64,000 nucleotides of DNA from an uncultured bacterium (GTDB lineage: Bacteria; Bacteroidota; Bacteroidia; Bacteroidales; Bacteroidaceae). The stretch spans positions 124,001 through 188,000 of the forward strand of contig CAJMMQ010000001.1 in NCBI GenBank assembly GCA_905214625.1, written 5' to 3'. Numbering within the stretch: position 1 is the stretch's first letter; each line of letters starts with the position of its first letter. This document shows positions 15,269-25,373 of the stretch, piece after piece. The notes under the pieces are model-generated. The model had not been told where the DNA came from and did not search any database. It saw only the letters and a list, made by a program, of their open reading frames with translations. The translations under genes and the position numbers were made by a program.

Positions 15269-18175
15269 TTAATATCCGAAGATTTCTTCAGTTGTAAGTC
15301 TCTTTATCGGGCCGATTTTTTCAAGAGCCTTCATGTCGAGCTGTTTCTCATCGCCGAGAATCATGTAGCGGTAAGGCTTGTTTGCCATGTTCTCTTTTTC
15401 AAACTTCGCTACATCCTCAAGTGTCAGTGAAGGTACAGTTTCATAGATTTTCTTGTCCAAATCGTAATCTATGCCGAGATCCTCTGCGTTAATATATGCG
15501 TTTATAATGCCGTTTTTGGTTGTGCGTGATGTTGCCAGACGCTTCATCAAAGCCTGCTTTGACAGCTCAAATGCCTTTTCTGACTGCGGCATGGTGTTCA
15601 GAATGCTGTTGAACGTGTTGATGCAGTCCATCATCTTGTCGTTCTGTGAGATGATGTATGTATAGGCAAATTCGGTCTCATCCTTGTAGCTTGGTGTGCC
15701 GTACATAGCGAATGCGCTGTAGGCAAGGCCGCGTGCCTCGCGCAGCTCCTGGAACACAACGGTGTTCATGCCGCCTCCGTAATATTCGTTGAAGAGCGAT
15801 GCGATAGGCTCTTTTTCAGGATCCCATGTCTTGCCCTCGTTGTGATACTGAATCATGTATATGTTCTTTGCGTCATAAGGAGCAATGAGCACTTCGTTCT
15901 GAGCAGTCTGCTGCAGCTTATAAGGCTTGTTCTGCGGCACGTCGGCAAGCTTCTTGGCTGTCTTGTGCTTTTTATCTATGGTGGCTGTGAAAGTCTTCAA
16001 GTCCATCGGACCATAATACAGAACGGTGTGCTTATAGTTCTTCAGGGCCTTGATCATGTCAACCAGCTTCTGAGGATCCATCTCCTTCAGTTCGGTTGAC
16101 GACGGGATGTTGCGTGAAGAGTTGTAAGGGCCATACATTCCATATTCTTGCAGAGTTCTGAAGTTTGCACGCTGGTTGAGCTTGCTATCGGCGCGCGACT
16201 TTTCAACAATACCTACATATTTTTCATAAGCCTCTTTGTCTACCTTCGCATTGGCAATGAAGTCTTCCATAAGTGTCATTGCTTCAGGCATATTTTCAGC
16301 CAGACCGCTTATATTTATCCGCATTGTCCTGGTTCCGACGTTTATTTTATAAGAGCAAGCCAGCTCGTAGAACTTCTGTTTCAGCTGTTCGGCAGTCATC
16401 TTGTCTGTGCCGAGATAATGGAAGTAGTCTGCTGCGTATGGCAGCCATTTGTCACTTGTCTCGCCGAATTTATAGTAGTAATTCAGCGTGAACCGGCCGT
16501 TTTCTGTGTTCTTAACGTAGAGCACGGGCTGGCCTTTCTTTGTTTCGCCTTTCGTAAGGTCTTTGTCAAAGTCGACGAATTTAGGTTGTATAGGCTCGGT
16601 CTTGGAGTTGATAATCTCGTTGACAAATGCGCTCTGCAGGTCGCGGTTGGTAGGTATCGCGGTGATATGAGGCTTGTCAATCTTCTTGATAGAAGTGTCT
16701 TCGCCGATGCGTTTGTAAACGGCGATGTAGTTGTCTTTGAAGTGACTGTTTGCAAAGTCTACAATCTGTTGCTTGGTAATGTTAGAGATGCGGTCGAGTT
16801 GGCTTACAACGTCGCTCCATTTCTGTCGGTTTATAAAGGCGTTTACAAACATGTTTGCACGTCCCTCGTTGCTTTCGAGCGTGGTGTAGAACTGCAGTTT
16901 TTTGTTGTTGATGACCGCCTTCAGGAGATTTTCGCTGAAGTCGCCTTTCTTTATCTTGTCCATCTCGCCGAGAAGCAGGGCTTTAACGTCGTCGAGAGTC
17001 TGGCCTTCCTTGGGGAATCCTGCCATAACCAGACCGGAATATTCAGCCAATGGATAAGTGAAAGCGCCGCCGCCGAGCCATTTCATCTGCTGGTCGAGGT
17101 CGAGGTCCATTAGTCCGGCTTTGCCGTTAGACAGCATGTCGCAGATAACGTCGAGTGTGTCGTTCTGGAAAGATGCTGCCTTGTCGAATCTCCATGCCAT
17201 GTATATGCGCTCCGACTCCTGACCTACAACCGTTGTGTCGGCAGGCGCGGTGCGTTCAGGTATAGGCGCGTATTCGGGCTGTGAGAGGTTGGGGTTGGGC
17301 TTCCATGTGCCGAAATATTTGTCGATTATTGCTATAACCTTGTCCGGGTCGAAGTCGCCCGCCATACAGATAGCCACATTATTAGGCACATAGTAACGCT
17401 TAAAATAGTTTTTGATGTTTACTATCGACGGATTCTTCAGGTGCTCCTGTGTACCGATAGTGGTCTGTGTGCCATACGGATGGCCGGGAAAGAGCAAGGC
17501 ACTCATGGCTGTAAACAGTTTCTGATTGTCGTTGCCGAGGCCGATATTGTATTCCTCGTACACAGCCTCAAGCTCGGTGTGGAATCCGCGTATTACCATG
17601 TTCTGGAAACGGTCAGACTCTATCTTTGCCCAGTTTTCAATCTCGTTTGAAGGAATGTTCTCAACGTAGCATGTTACGTCGTTGCTTGTATAGGCATTTG
17701 TTCCCTCGGCGCCGATAGATGACATCAGCTTGTCGTACTCGTTGGGGATGAAGTATTTGGCTGCAAGCTGCGACAGACTGTCAATCTGCTGATAGTAGGC
17801 GCGGCGCTGAAGCGAGTCTTTCAGAGTGCGGTAAACCTCGAAGCGGTTTTGTATTGAGTCGAGAAGCACGGCCTCTTTAGCGGCGTCGATAGTACCGAAG
17901 TTGCGTGTGCCCTTGAACATGATGTGTTCAAGATAGTGTGCCAGACCTGTTGTTTCAGGCGGGTCGTTGCGGCTTCCGGTACGCACGGCTATGTACGTCT
18001 GGATGCGCGGTTTCTCGTTGTTTACTGACAGATACACCGTCAGACCGTTGTCCAGGGTGTAAATCCTTGTGTTCATCAAATCGCCCTTGACGGTTTGATA
18101 CTTGTATTCCTTTGCTGCGGCCGAGAGCCCGCACATAAGCAAGAATACGTAAATGAATAACTTAAAATTTTTCAT
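15269..18175 (-). CDS. M16 family zinc metallopeptidase (two-domain, periplasmic)
   Basis: 968 aa with a signal peptide (cut near GLSAAAKE). The N-terminal catalytic unit has the inverted zinc motif HYLEH (H80-H84) and the distal glutamate region ELEAVYEEYNIG. The second half repeats the M16 fold without a zinc site (from about residue 520), including the substrate-lid style motif REARGLAYSAFAMYG near residue 820. It would degrade peptides in the periplasm. It starts 71 bp after the DUF4954 gene, so hflX, DUF4954 and this gene may form one transcription unit. Confidence 0.92.
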   Translation of the reverse strand: MKNFKLFIYVFLLMCGLSAAAKEYKYQTVKGDLMNTRIYTLDNGLTVYLSVNNEKPRIQTYIAVRTGSRNDPPETTGLAHYLEHIMFKGTRNFGTIDAAKEAVLLDSIQNRFEVYRTLKDSLQRRAYYQQIDSLSQLAAKYFIPNEYDKLMSSIGAEGTNAYTSNDVTCYVENIPSNEIENWAKIESDRFQNMVIRGFHTELEAVYEEYNIGLGNDNQKLFTAMSALLFPGHPYGTQTTIGTQEHLKNPSIVNIKNYFKRYYVPNNVAICMAGDFDPDKVIAIIDKYFGTWKPNPNLSQPEYAPIPERTAPADTTVVGQESERIYMAWRFDKAASFQNDTLDVICDMLSNGKAGLMDLDLDQQMKWLGGGAFTYPLAEYSGLVMAGFPKEGQTLDDVKALLLGEMDKIKKGDFSENLLKAVINNKKLQFYTTLESNEGRANMFVNAFINRQKWSDVVSQLDRISNITKQQIVDFANSHFKDNYIAVYKRIGEDTSIKKIDKPHITAIPTNRDLQSAFVNEIINSKTEPIQPKFVDFDKDLTKGETKKGQPVLYVKNTENGRFTLNYYYKFGETSDKWLPYAADYFHYLGTDKMTAEQLKQKFYELACSYKINVGTRTMRINISGLAENMPEAMTLMEDFIANAKVDKEAYEKYVGIVEKSRADSKLNQRANFRTLQEYGMYGPYNSSRNIPSSTELKEMDPQKLVDMIKALKNYKHTVLYYGPMDLKTFTATIDKKHKTAKKLADVPQNKPYKLQQTAQNEVLIAPYDAKNIYMIQYHNEGKTWDPEKEPIASLFNEYYGGGMNTVVFQELREARGLAYSAFAMYGTPSYKDETEFAYTYIISQNDKMMDCINTFNSILNTMPQSEKAFELSKQALMKRLATSRTTKNGIINAYINAEDLGIDYDLDKKIYETVPSLTLEDVAKFEKENMANKPYRYMILGDEKQLDMKALEKIGPIKRLTTEEIFGY

Positions 18176-18246
18176 TGCTTTTGTTATAATGCAGTTTTTC
18201 CTTTATTAGATTTTGTATGTCTTTCTTATTCAGGTGTTCTTTATTA

Positions 18247-20073
18247 TTATTCTTCTTCAAGCTGTGTTATAAACTTTTCGAGCACGGCATGCTCAACGTC
18301 GCCCATGCTGTATTCCTTTTCGGCGTCTTTGCGTATCTCGCTTATCCATGCTTCCTTGGCTGCCCGGCCTTGTTGTATTATTTCCTCAATGCGGCTTTCG
18401 GTCAGGTCGTCTGTGCCGAGGTATGATGTAATGATGTTGCGTGTGAATGCTGTGAGATATTCGCCGTAACGGTCGTTAATGTTTCTCATAAACATGTCTA
18501 CGTCGGCAGTGCTGCGCAGATAGCCGTTGGCAACGGCGTTGACAATGTTTTGCTCTTCCTGTCTGGGCAGATACATTCCGGCAAGGTCGCACCATTCACC
18601 GGTGCCGCTGTCGCGCCCCTCGGCTGTTAAGTCATATCCTCTGGCCACCTCTCCGGCAAACATTTTTATAGCCATGTCGTATAGTCTTATTCCTCGTTCA
18701 AGCGAGTTGCGGCTTATCTTGCATCCTTCGTAGGTATAGAAGGCCACGTCTTCACTCTCTGCTTCTCTTATCCCTTCAAGGACTTTCTTTCCGGCAATAA
18801 TTTCGCTTACGGTCAGCGGACTTAGCCAGTCGTGGTTTATCAGGCTCTTTCTGCTGCTCTGTATTCTTACGTCGCGCCGCGGCCATTTGCGTATATCGCG
18901 GTAGAGGCCGACAGTGGAAATGTTTATTCCCGGTACAATGAATGTATCCCTTCCGTCTGAAATAATATAAGAGAAAGGCATGGCTCTTGTGTCCGGATGG
19001 TTGGCTATCTTGCCGAGACATACCGAGAAGGCACCTATGTTGGCGGGCAGAAGCAGGTGTGAGCCGCTTGCCGTTTTCGTTCCGCGTTCGAGGTGTCCGT
19101 AGTGTATCGGGCCCATCTTGTAGGCATGGTTGCTGAAGTTTGTTGCCGAGCCGGCGTTATAGAACGACAGCATGCAGCCAATTAGCAGTGTGCTCTTGTG
19201 ATGGCTCGACGAGAATGGGCCGCAGAAGGCTGCGCAGGCTTCGCCGTTGCTCATGTAGCAGTTGGCGAAAAACAGACTGCTTTCTGCCGTGAAGCCGTTG
19301 GTTATCTGACATGCCTCGCCAACATAGCAGTTGGTTAAGTTGGCACTGTTGAGTACGGCAGAGCCGTCGGTTATGATAGAGTTCTCGCATATCACGCCAG
19401 AGCCGATAAACACGTTGTCTTCAGGACCCGACGCAAGGGTGCAGTCGCTTATGCGGCTTGCACCGTTGACCACGCAGTTGTCGCTGATGTGCGTGTTGGT
19501 TATCTCTGCCGTGTTGATAATCTTTACGTTGTTGCCCACCGTGCCCGTTTCTCTTGTCCGCCTCTCAATGTCGTCTTTCACTATGCCTCTTATGGTGGCG
19601 GTAAAATCCTTGTTGCCGGCGTGGCGTATCATAAGTGCCGCTAGATTGCTTGTCAGTCCGCTGAACAGTATTACGTTGCCGTTGCCGGCCTCGTTGAGTA
19701 CTGATATGGTGTTACCTTCGCCGTAGGTGGCTTCGGCCGTTGTCTCCATTGTGCATACGTTGCAGATGCAACATTCCTCTCCTATGGCGTAGTTGTTTAT
19801 ATAGTTGCCGATGTTCTCAATCAGGCAGTTGTCGCCTATACAGACGTTGCGCAGCGTAGCATTTCTTATACCTGAGTGCCTTACGAATCCGTTTGACACC
19901 TCAATGTTTTTCTCGAATACACCCATAAATACGTCGCCGTATAAGTTGACGTTCCTTATATAAGTAGGCTTAAAGTCGGCGGCAACATTTATGCTCGTCC
20001 AGTCTTCGGCCATACATCCGTTATCTTCGAGAATGTTAATCTCTTCGTTGGTCAGCAGTCTGTATTCGTCCAT
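18247..20073 (-). CDS. DUF4954 family protein with left-handed beta-helix repeats
   Basis: 608 aa, no signal peptide. The first half is a long series of hexapeptide-like turns (for example VCIGDNCLIENIG, ITNTHISDNCVVNG and GSGVICENSIITDGSAV), typical of a left-handed parallel beta-helix as in sugar-nucleotide and acyl transferases. The middle block YNAGSATNFSNHAYKMGPIHYG matches the DUF4954 family of Bacteroidota, whose substrate is unknown. The C-terminal 180 residues are helical. It begins 12 bp after hflX, so co-transcription is likely. Confidence 0.82.
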   Translation of the reverse strand: MDEYRLLTNEEINILEDNGCMAEDWTSINVAADFKPTYIRNVNLYGDVFMGVFEKNIEVSNGFVRHSGIRNATLRNVCIGDNCLIENIGNYINNYAIGEECCICNVCTMETTAEATYGEGNTISVLNEAGNGNVILFSGLTSNLAALMIRHAGNKDFTATIRGIVKDDIERRTRETGTVGNNVKIINTAEITNTHISDNCVVNGASRISDCTLASGPEDNVFIGSGVICENSIITDGSAVLNSANLTNCYVGEACQITNGFTAESSLFFANCYMSNGEACAAFCGPFSSSHHKSTLLIGCMLSFYNAGSATNFSNHAYKMGPIHYGHLERGTKTASGSHLLLPANIGAFSVCLGKIANHPDTRAMPFSYIISDGRDTFIVPGINISTVGLYRDIRKWPRRDVRIQSSRKSLINHDWLSPLTVSEIIAGKKVLEGIREAESEDVAFYTYEGCKISRNSLERGIRLYDMAIKMFAGEVARGYDLTAEGRDSGTGEWCDLAGMYLPRQEEQNIVNAVANGYLRSTADVDMFMRNINDRYGEYLTAFTRNIITSYLGTDDLTESRIEEIIQQGRAAKEAWISEIRKDAEKEYSMGDVEHAVLEKFITQLEEE

Positions 20074-20085
20074 AGTGTTAAGTTT

Positions 20086-21330
20086 TTATTCGATTGGATA
20101 TAGAAAATCGTTGTAAGGATACTTCTGCACATGCAGTTCGCGCACGGTCTTATACAGAGTGTCCCTCAGTTCGTCAATATTTGTCTTGTTCTTTGCCGAG
20201 ATAAACATGCAGTTGTCGTTGAGCTTTGCCATCCATGTCTTTTTCAGCTCGTCGAGCGTTATGTTCTCTTTTGTTGCCGGCGTAAGGTCGTCGGGCTCTT
20301 TCTCAATCCATGTGTACGAGTCGATTTTGTTGAAGATTATCATCGACGGTTTGTCGGCACATCCCAGGTCTTTCAGCGTGTTGTCAACCACCTTTATCTG
20401 CTCTTCAAAGTCGGGGTGCGATATGTCTACGACATGCAGCAGCAGGTCGGCCTCGCGCACCTCGTCGAGTGTGCTCTTGAACGAGTCAACAAGGTCGGTG
20501 GGCAGCTTGCGTATAAATCCTACAGTATCGGCAAGCAGGAACGGCAGATTCTCTATCACCACCTTACGCACTGTTGTGTCGAGTGTGGCAAACAGTTTGT
20601 TTTCGGCGAATACGTCGCTTTTGGCCAGCAGGTTCATTATTGTAGACTTGCCCACGTTGGTGTATCCCACCAGTGCCACGCGTATAAGCCGTCCTCTGTT
20701 CTTGCGCTGTGTTATCTTCTGTTTGTCAATTTCGGCCAGTCTCTGTTTCAGCAGCGACATGCGCTGAAGGATTATTCGGCGGTCCATCTCGAGCTGAGTC
20801 TCACCCGGTCCGCGCAGTCCCACAGAGCCTTTTCCGCCGCCCGAACCGCTTCCGCCACCCTGACGTTCAAGGTGAGTCCACAGTCTCTGCAGTCGCGGCA
20901 GCATGTATCTGTATTGCGCCAGCTCCACCTGCGTCTTGGCGTTGGCTGTCTGTGCGCGCATGGCGAAAATATCGAGAATGAGCGACGTGCGGTCTAGAAT
21001 CTTTACTTTAAGCTCGTTTTCTATGTTGCGTATCTGTTTTGCCGACAGCTCATCGTCGAAAATCACCATTCCGATTTCGCGTTCGGCATCTTCCTCATCC
21101 TTTATATATTGTTTTATTTCTTCAAGTTTTCCTTTGCCTACGTATGTAGTCTGGTTTGGGCCTCCAACCTTCTGTGTGAACCGCTTAACGGTTACGGTAC
21201 CTGCCGTGTCTGCCAGAAATTCCAGCTCGTCAAGATATTCTTTTGTCTTGGCTTCGTTTTGCTCCTGTGTTATCAGGCCCACCAGTATTGCCGTTTCGGC
21301 TTTTACTTCAGAGATTACAAATTCTTTCAT
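20086..21330 (-). CDS. hflX: GTPase HflX (ribosome-associated)
   Basis: 414 aa cytoplasmic GTPase that splits or rescues stalled ribosomes in the HflX family. The N-terminal domain has VGKGKLEEI and FDDELSAKQIRNIE. A glycine-rich linker (GGGSGSGGGKGSVG) precedes RGPGETQLEMDRR. The G domain follows, with P-loop GYTNVGKST at 222-230, DTVGFIRKLP at 268 onward and NKID. It heads a minus-strand cluster with DUF4954 and possibly the M16 peptidase. A consensus promoter lies just upstream. Confidence 0.95.
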   Translation of the reverse strand: MKEFVISEVKAETAILVGLITQEQNEAKTKEYLDELEFLADTAGTVTVKRFTQKVGGPNQTTYVGKGKLEEIKQYIKDEEDAEREIGMVIFDDELSAKQIRNIENELKVKILDRTSLILDIFAMRAQTANAKTQVELAQYRYMLPRLQRLWTHLERQGGGSGSGGGKGSVGLRGPGETQLEMDRRIILQRMSLLKQRLAEIDKQKITQRKNRGRLIRVALVGYTNVGKSTIMNLLAKSDVFAENKLFATLDTTVRKVVIENLPFLLADTVGFIRKLPTDLVDSFKSTLDEVREADLLLHVVDISHPDFEEQIKVVDNTLKDLGCADKPSMIIFNKIDSYTWIEKEPDDLTPATKENITLDELKKTWMAKLNDNCMFISAKNKTNIDELRDTLYKTVRELHVQKYPYNDFLYPIE

Positions 21331-21366
21331 CAGTTGATTTTAATCTTTGATACATATATATAAATA

Positions 21367-21397
21367 CAAAGTTACGTTTTTTATGTTGAAAAACAAA
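21367..21397 (-). promoter_or_regulatory. Promoter of hflX
   Basis: Minus strand TTTG (complement of 21394-21397), 19-bp spacer, then TAACTTTG (complement of 21367-21374). It lies 37 bp upstream of the ATG. Confidence 0.75.
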
Positions 21398-21540
21398 ATA
21401 AAAAATTATTCTTAACTCTTGCTTAACGTTACTCAGAACAAAGAAATGATAAATTGTTGCTGTTTTCGTCCAAAAAGTTATAAAATATAATCACATTCCG
21501 TAAACGTTTACGTAATTTTTTTGATTAAACTGCTTGTATT

Positions 21541-21573
21541 TTTGATTTGTGTCAATTTTTTTGCCTATCTTTG
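21541..21573 (+). promoter_or_regulatory. Promoter of a candidate small RNA
   Basis: TTTG at 21541-21544, 21-bp spacer and TATCTTTG at 21566-21573. It predicts a transcript starting near 21580, with no downstream gene on the plus strand before the terminator. Confidence 0.6.
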
Positions 21574-21579
21574 CTCTCG

Positions 21580-21676
21580 ATAATAAAGATTTTCAGAATT
21601 ACATGCTACATTAATACTAAAGACTAAGACATTCAAACAGAAAAAATTGCTCCGATGTGGTATCGGGGCTTTTTTT
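21580..21676 (+). ncRNA. Candidate free-standing small RNA, about 97 nt
   Basis: A consensus promoter is followed about 75 bp later by a strong intrinsic terminator: GCTCCGAT / ATCGGGGC stem (21649-21669, one G:U pair, 5-base loop) and seven T residues. The only ATG frame between them codes three residues. I do not recognise SRP RNA, 6S, tmRNA or RNase P features. The start is predicted, not seen. Confidence 0.45.
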
Positions 21677-21903
21677 GTATCTTTGCAGCCGTTTTTAAAT
21701 TGTCATTAGTTTTCTACTGTATGGGAAATCCTTTCAAAATCATAAAAGAAAAAACCTTGACAGCATGGCGTATGGCTAACCGCTGCGCCGCGCGTGTTCC
21801 GCCGGTCGCCGCTGCGTCCGAAGATGAATATAACCGAGTGCTTTTTCTCGCAGGTGTTCATTGCCATCCAGTTGCTCATGGTTTCAATAATGTGTGTATC
21901 CAT

Positions 21904-21990
21904 AAATTAAGAGTTAAGTATTAAGAAAATGTTTCTTAAATGGAAATACATCCAACAAGGTATATTTTCTTAATACTTAACTCTTAATTT
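21904..21990. repeat. Perfect 27-bp AT-rich inverted repeat
   Basis: The left arm 21904-21930 and right arm 21964-21990 are exact reverse complements (AAATTAAGAGTTAAGTAT continuing to TAAGAAAAT), with a 33-bp spacer. It starts 24 bp past the clpB stop. It may be a weak bidirectional terminator or the remnant of a small mobile element. Confidence 0.75.
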
Positions 21991-22013
21991 TTAGTTTTTA
22001 ACTCACCAAACCG

Positions 22014-24602
22014 TCAGTTCCTGAACGTCAGTCCGTCGCCTCCTGCGTCAACTACTATAGGCTTAGTGCGGTCAACAGTGCCGCCGAGCAGCTGCTTGCT
22101 CAGGTCGTTGAGCATGTATCGCTGTATGGCACGCTTTACGGGACGCGCTCCGAATTCCGGGTCGAAGCCAGCCGAGGCAAGGAAGTCGATGGCCGCCGGG
22201 GTTACATCGAGTGTAACATCCTGCTGCTCCAGCATCTTCTTAACGCTGTTTACCTGAAGTTTTACAACGTCGGCGATTTGTTCTTTCGTCAGCGGCAAGA
22301 ACATTATGGTCTCGTCGATACGGTTAAGGAATTCCGGACGAATGGTCTTCTTCAGCATCTCCATCACCGTTTTCTTCGTTTTCTCTATTACGGTTTTGCG
22401 GTTGGTGTCGGTGATATGCTCAAACTCTCCTTGTATATACTGGCTTCCAAGGTTAGAAGTCATGATGATGATAGTGTTCTTGAAGTTCACCGTCCGTCCC
22501 TTGTTGTCGGTCAGACGTCCGTCGTCGAGCACCTGGAGCAGTATGTTGAACACATCCGGGTGAGCTTTTTCAATCTCGTCGAAGAGCACAACCGAATAAG
22601 GTTTGCGCCTTACAGCCTCGGTGAGCTGTCCGCCCTCGTCGTAGCCAACGTATCCCGGAGGCGCTCCGATAAGACGGCTGACGCTGAATTTTTCCTGATA
22701 TTCGCTCATGTCTATTCGCGTCATCATGGTCTCATCGTTGAACAGATATTCGGCCAAGGCCTTTGCAAGCTCTGTCTTACCGACACCGGTAGTACCGAGG
22801 AAGATGAACGAGGCGATAGGGCGCTTCGGGTCCTGCAGTCCGGCACGGCTGCGGCGAACGGCGTCGCTCACTGCCTCTATGGCCTCATCCTGACCGATAA
22901 CACGCTTGTGCAGTTCCTCCTCAAGGTGCAACAACTTCTCTCGTTCGCTCTGCATCATTCGCGTTACGGGTATTCCCGTCCAGCGGCTTACCACCTCGGC
23001 TATGTCGTCGGCAGTAACCTCTTCGCGCACCATTGCCTCGCCGCCTTGCGTGTTGCGCAGTTGCGACTGTATGTTCTTAATGTCGTCTTCAAGTTTCTTC
23101 AGGCTGCTGTAGCGTATCTCGGCCACACGCTCATAGTTGCCTTCACGCTCGGCGCGCTCGGCCTCAAACTTCAGCTGCTCAATCTGCTGCTTGTCCTGCT
23201 GAATCTTGTTGACGAGAGCCTTCTCGCCTTCCCATTTGGCACGGAACACCTTTTCCTGATCTTTCAGTTCGGCAATCTCTTTGTCGAGCTGTTCAATCTT
23301 AGGCTGGTCGTTCTCACGCTTGATAGCCTCGCGCTCAATCTCGAGCTGTTTCAGCTTACGCGTAATCTCGTCGAGTTCCTCAGGCACAGAGTCGCGCTCC
23401 ATCCTCAGCTTAGCCGCAGCCTCGTCCATAAGGTCGATGGCCTTATCAGGCAAGAAACGGTCGCTGATGTAACGCTCCGACAGTTTGACGGCCGCTATGC
23501 AGGCATCATCCTGAATACGCACCTTGTGGTGGTTTTCGTAGCGCTCCTTCAGACCACGCAGTATGCTTATTGCGCTAAGCTCGTCAGGCTCGTCAACCAT
23601 GACGGTCTGGAATCTCCTTTCAAGAGCCTTGTCCTTCTCAAAATACTTCTGATATTCGTTAAGTGTCGTGGCACCTATGCTGCGCAGCTCACCACGCGCA
23701 AGCGCAGGTTTCAGTATGTTGGCGGCATCCATTGCGCCTTCGCCTCCTCCGGCACCCACCAGCGTGTGGATTTCATCAATGAACAGGATTATGCGGCCGT
23801 TGCTGTTGGTAACCTCCTTGATGACGCTCTTCAGTCGCTCCTCAAACTCTCCTTTATATTTAGCTCCGGCAACCAGCGCACCCATGTCGAGCGAGTAGAG
23901 CTGCTTGTCCTTCAGGTTTTCGGGCACGTCGCCGCGGACTATGCGCTCAGCCAGTCCTTCAACGATTGCTGTTTTACCGGTTCCCGGCTCACCTATCAGT
24001 ATAGGGTTGTTCTTTGTACGGCGCGACAGAATCTGGAGTACACGACGAATTTCCTCGTCACGGCCTATCACAGGGTCGAGCTTGCCCTGGCGGGCATCTT
24101 CAACCAAGTTCTTGGCATATTTTTCCAGGCTCTGATAGTTCTCGTCAGCCGACTGCGACTGCACCTTCTGTCCCTGTCTCAGCTCGTTTATGGCTGCGCG
24201 CATCTCCTTCTCAGTGCATCCTGCATCCTTCATTATGCGGCTTGCCGTAGAGTTTACATCGAGCAATGCCAGCATTACAGGCTCAACGCTGACGAACTCG
24301 TCGCCCATTTTCTGCGATATGTCTACGGCCTTCTGAAGCACGCTGTTGCTCTCGTTGCTGAGATATGGCTGTCCGCCTTGAACCCGTGGCAGGCGGCTAA
24401 TCTCACGGTCAACCACAGTCTCAACCTGCATGGCGTTTACGCCGAGCTTCTGAAACAGGAAGTTGGTTACGTCTTTAGCCTTGTTCATCAGGCCCTTGAG
24501 CAGGTGGACCGGCTCAATCGACTGCTGTCCTGAGCGTTGTGCTATGTTAACTGCCTCCTGGACAGCCTCTTGCGCTTTGATTGTGAATTTGTCGAATGTC
24601 AT
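22014..24602 (-). CDS. clpB: ATP-dependent disaggregase ClpB
   Basis: 862 aa hexameric AAA+ chaperone that works with DnaK to resolubilise protein aggregates. The N-terminal Clp-N repeats cover about residues 1-145. AAA1 has Walker [10 protein letters not shown] near 203 and Walker [10 protein letters not shown]. The coiled-coil middle domain (about 400-530; [23 protein letters not shown]) separates ClpB from ClpA. AAA2 has GTTGVGKTE near 604 and [15 protein letters not shown]. The region just upstream has AAAGGAG eight bases before the ATG, an unusually clear ribosome-binding site for this phylum. I found no TAnnTTTG near it; heat-shock control may differ. Confidence 0.97.
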   Translation of the reverse strand: MTFDKFTIKAQEAVQEAVNIAQRSGQQSIEPVHLLKGLMNKAKDVTNFLFQKLGVNAMQVETVVDREISRLPRVQGGQPYLSNESNSVLQKAVDISQKMGDEFVSVEPVMLALLDVNSTASRIMKDAGCTEKEMRAAINELRQGQKVQSQSADENYQSLEKYAKNLVEDARQGKLDPVIGRDEEIRRVLQILSRRTKNNPILIGEPGTGKTAIVEGLAERIVRGDVPENLKDKQLYSLDMGALVAGAKYKGEFEERLKSVIKEVTNSNGRIILFIDEIHTLVGAGGGEGAMDAANILKPALARGELRSIGATTLNEYQKYFEKDKALERRFQTVMVDEPDELSAISILRGLKERYENHHKVRIQDDACIAAVKLSERYISDRFLPDKAIDLMDEAAAKLRMERDSVPEELDEITRKLKQLEIEREAIKRENDQPKIEQLDKEIAELKDQEKVFRAKWEGEKALVNKIQQDKQQIEQLKFEAERAEREGNYERVAEIRYSSLKKLEDDIKNIQSQLRNTQGGEAMVREEVTADDIAEVVSRWTGIPVTRMMQSEREKLLHLEEELHKRVIGQDEAIEAVSDAVRRSRAGLQDPKRPIASFIFLGTTGVGKTELAKALAEYLFNDETMMTRIDMSEYQEKFSVSRLIGAPPGYVGYDEGGQLTEAVRRKPYSVVLFDEIEKAHPDVFNILLQVLDDGRLTDNKGRTVNFKNTIIIMTSNLGSQYIQGEFEHITDTNRKTVIEKTKKTVMEMLKKTIRPEFLNRIDETIMFLPLTKEQIADVVKLQVNSVKKMLEQQDVTLDVTPAAIDFLASAGFDPEFGARPVKRAIQRYMLNDLSKQLLGGTVDRTKPIVVDAGGDGLTFRN

Positions 24603-25020
24603 ATATTGTTCTCCTTTCTTTATCTTTTGTTATGTGTTATTCCTGAATACAATCTTTTTACGATTGTCTGCTATCAGAGAATCAAAATACATGCCCGCGG
24701 CTTTGTTCTGACATTTTGTCTTGCTTATATGACAATATTTCAGTCTGTATATTCTGTGTCTTTTATATACATATTTAATTTAGGGTTATTGCTTTGGCAG
24801 AATTATCATTCTGTATGTATTTTGGCTTGTGCCCTTACACATTGATTTGTGTTGAGGCTCTCATACTGCGATATTTGAAAATTAAAATCGTTTGGCCGTG
24901 AAAATGCCCCGAAAACGTGTGCAAGCGTAAGTAGATGTGTTACATGCCGTTATGGCGATAGTGCCGTATGTGTGCAATGTTTTTTGTCTGAAAAGGAACA
25001 AAAAAGCCTTTATTTCAATA

Positions 25021-25109
25021 TAAAAACAGGTAGGTTTTAATGCTGAAAACGGCCTGTTTTCGGGTAAAAAGTGGCCGAGTTGTTTTATAAAAGCATGCCT
25101 TTTACATCC
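25021..25109. repeat. Array R2: four tandem units of 21-23 bp
   Basis: Units start at 25021, 25044, 25065 and 25088 with lengths 23, 21, 23 and 22. Each starts T[AG]AAAA and carries a TTTT block about 13 bases in. The last, TAAAAGCATGCCTTTTACA, is nearly identical to a unit of array R1. The third shares GTGGCCGAGTT with array R6. Confidence 0.75.
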
Positions 25110-25302
25110 GGATGTAAATATTCTTTATCATCGTGAGGCGCATAAGCCGTCTTGTTTTTCTATTTCATCAGAAAATCATGACAAAACTGAAGTGTCATAA
25201 TGATGCGGCTTTTGATGAATATGCTTGCATATTGGCAAATGCCGTATACGTGTTTTATGCTTGTAAATGCAGGCCGCTAAGGTTGGTCTTGAATAAATAA
25301 AA

Positions 25303-25352
25303 ACGCAGAAGTTATCAACTGCTTCAATATAGCCTGTTGATAACTTCTGCGT
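25303..25352 (-). terminator. Intrinsic terminator of the TonB-dependent receptor gene
   Basis: Perfect 17-bp stem (25303-25319 with 25336-25352) and a 16-base loop. On the minus strand the stem runs into TTTTATTTATTC. It begins 21 bp past the stop codon. Confidence 0.9.
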
Positions 25353-25373
25353 GAACGTATGTCTCTGTATATA

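Larger units (their letters stand above)
21331..22013. other. Intergenic region, 683 bp
   Basis: Holds the hflX promoter (21367-21397, minus), a plus-strand promoter and terminator that define a candidate small RNA (21541-21676), another TATCTTTG at 21678-21685, and a 27-bp perfect inverted repeat (21904-21990) just past the clpB stop. Open frames at 21655-21924 (plus) and 21706-21903 (minus) overlap each other; I cannot support either as a gene. Confidence 0.6.
24603..25373. other. Intergenic region, 771 bp
   Basis: Between the clpB start and the 3' end of the TonB-dependent receptor gene. It holds the 22-bp array R2 (25021-25109) and the receptor terminator (25303-25352). The stretch 24700-24980 is AT-rich with no gene-like frame; the 102-codon frame at 24537-24845 overlaps clpB and its ribosome-binding site in antisense. 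Confidence 0.65.

Noticed and set aside
21655..21924. An 89-codon plus-strand frame, and a 65-codon minus-strand frame over the same bases (21706-21903)
   Set aside because: They overlap each other, begin in a terminator or in AT-rich sequence, and neither has a recognisable family; composition does not favour either.
22278..24533. A 751-codon open frame on the plus strand opposite clpB
   Set aside because: It is the antisense shadow of a well-supported clpB gene and has no domain; similar long antisense frames occur over other genes with this codon bias.
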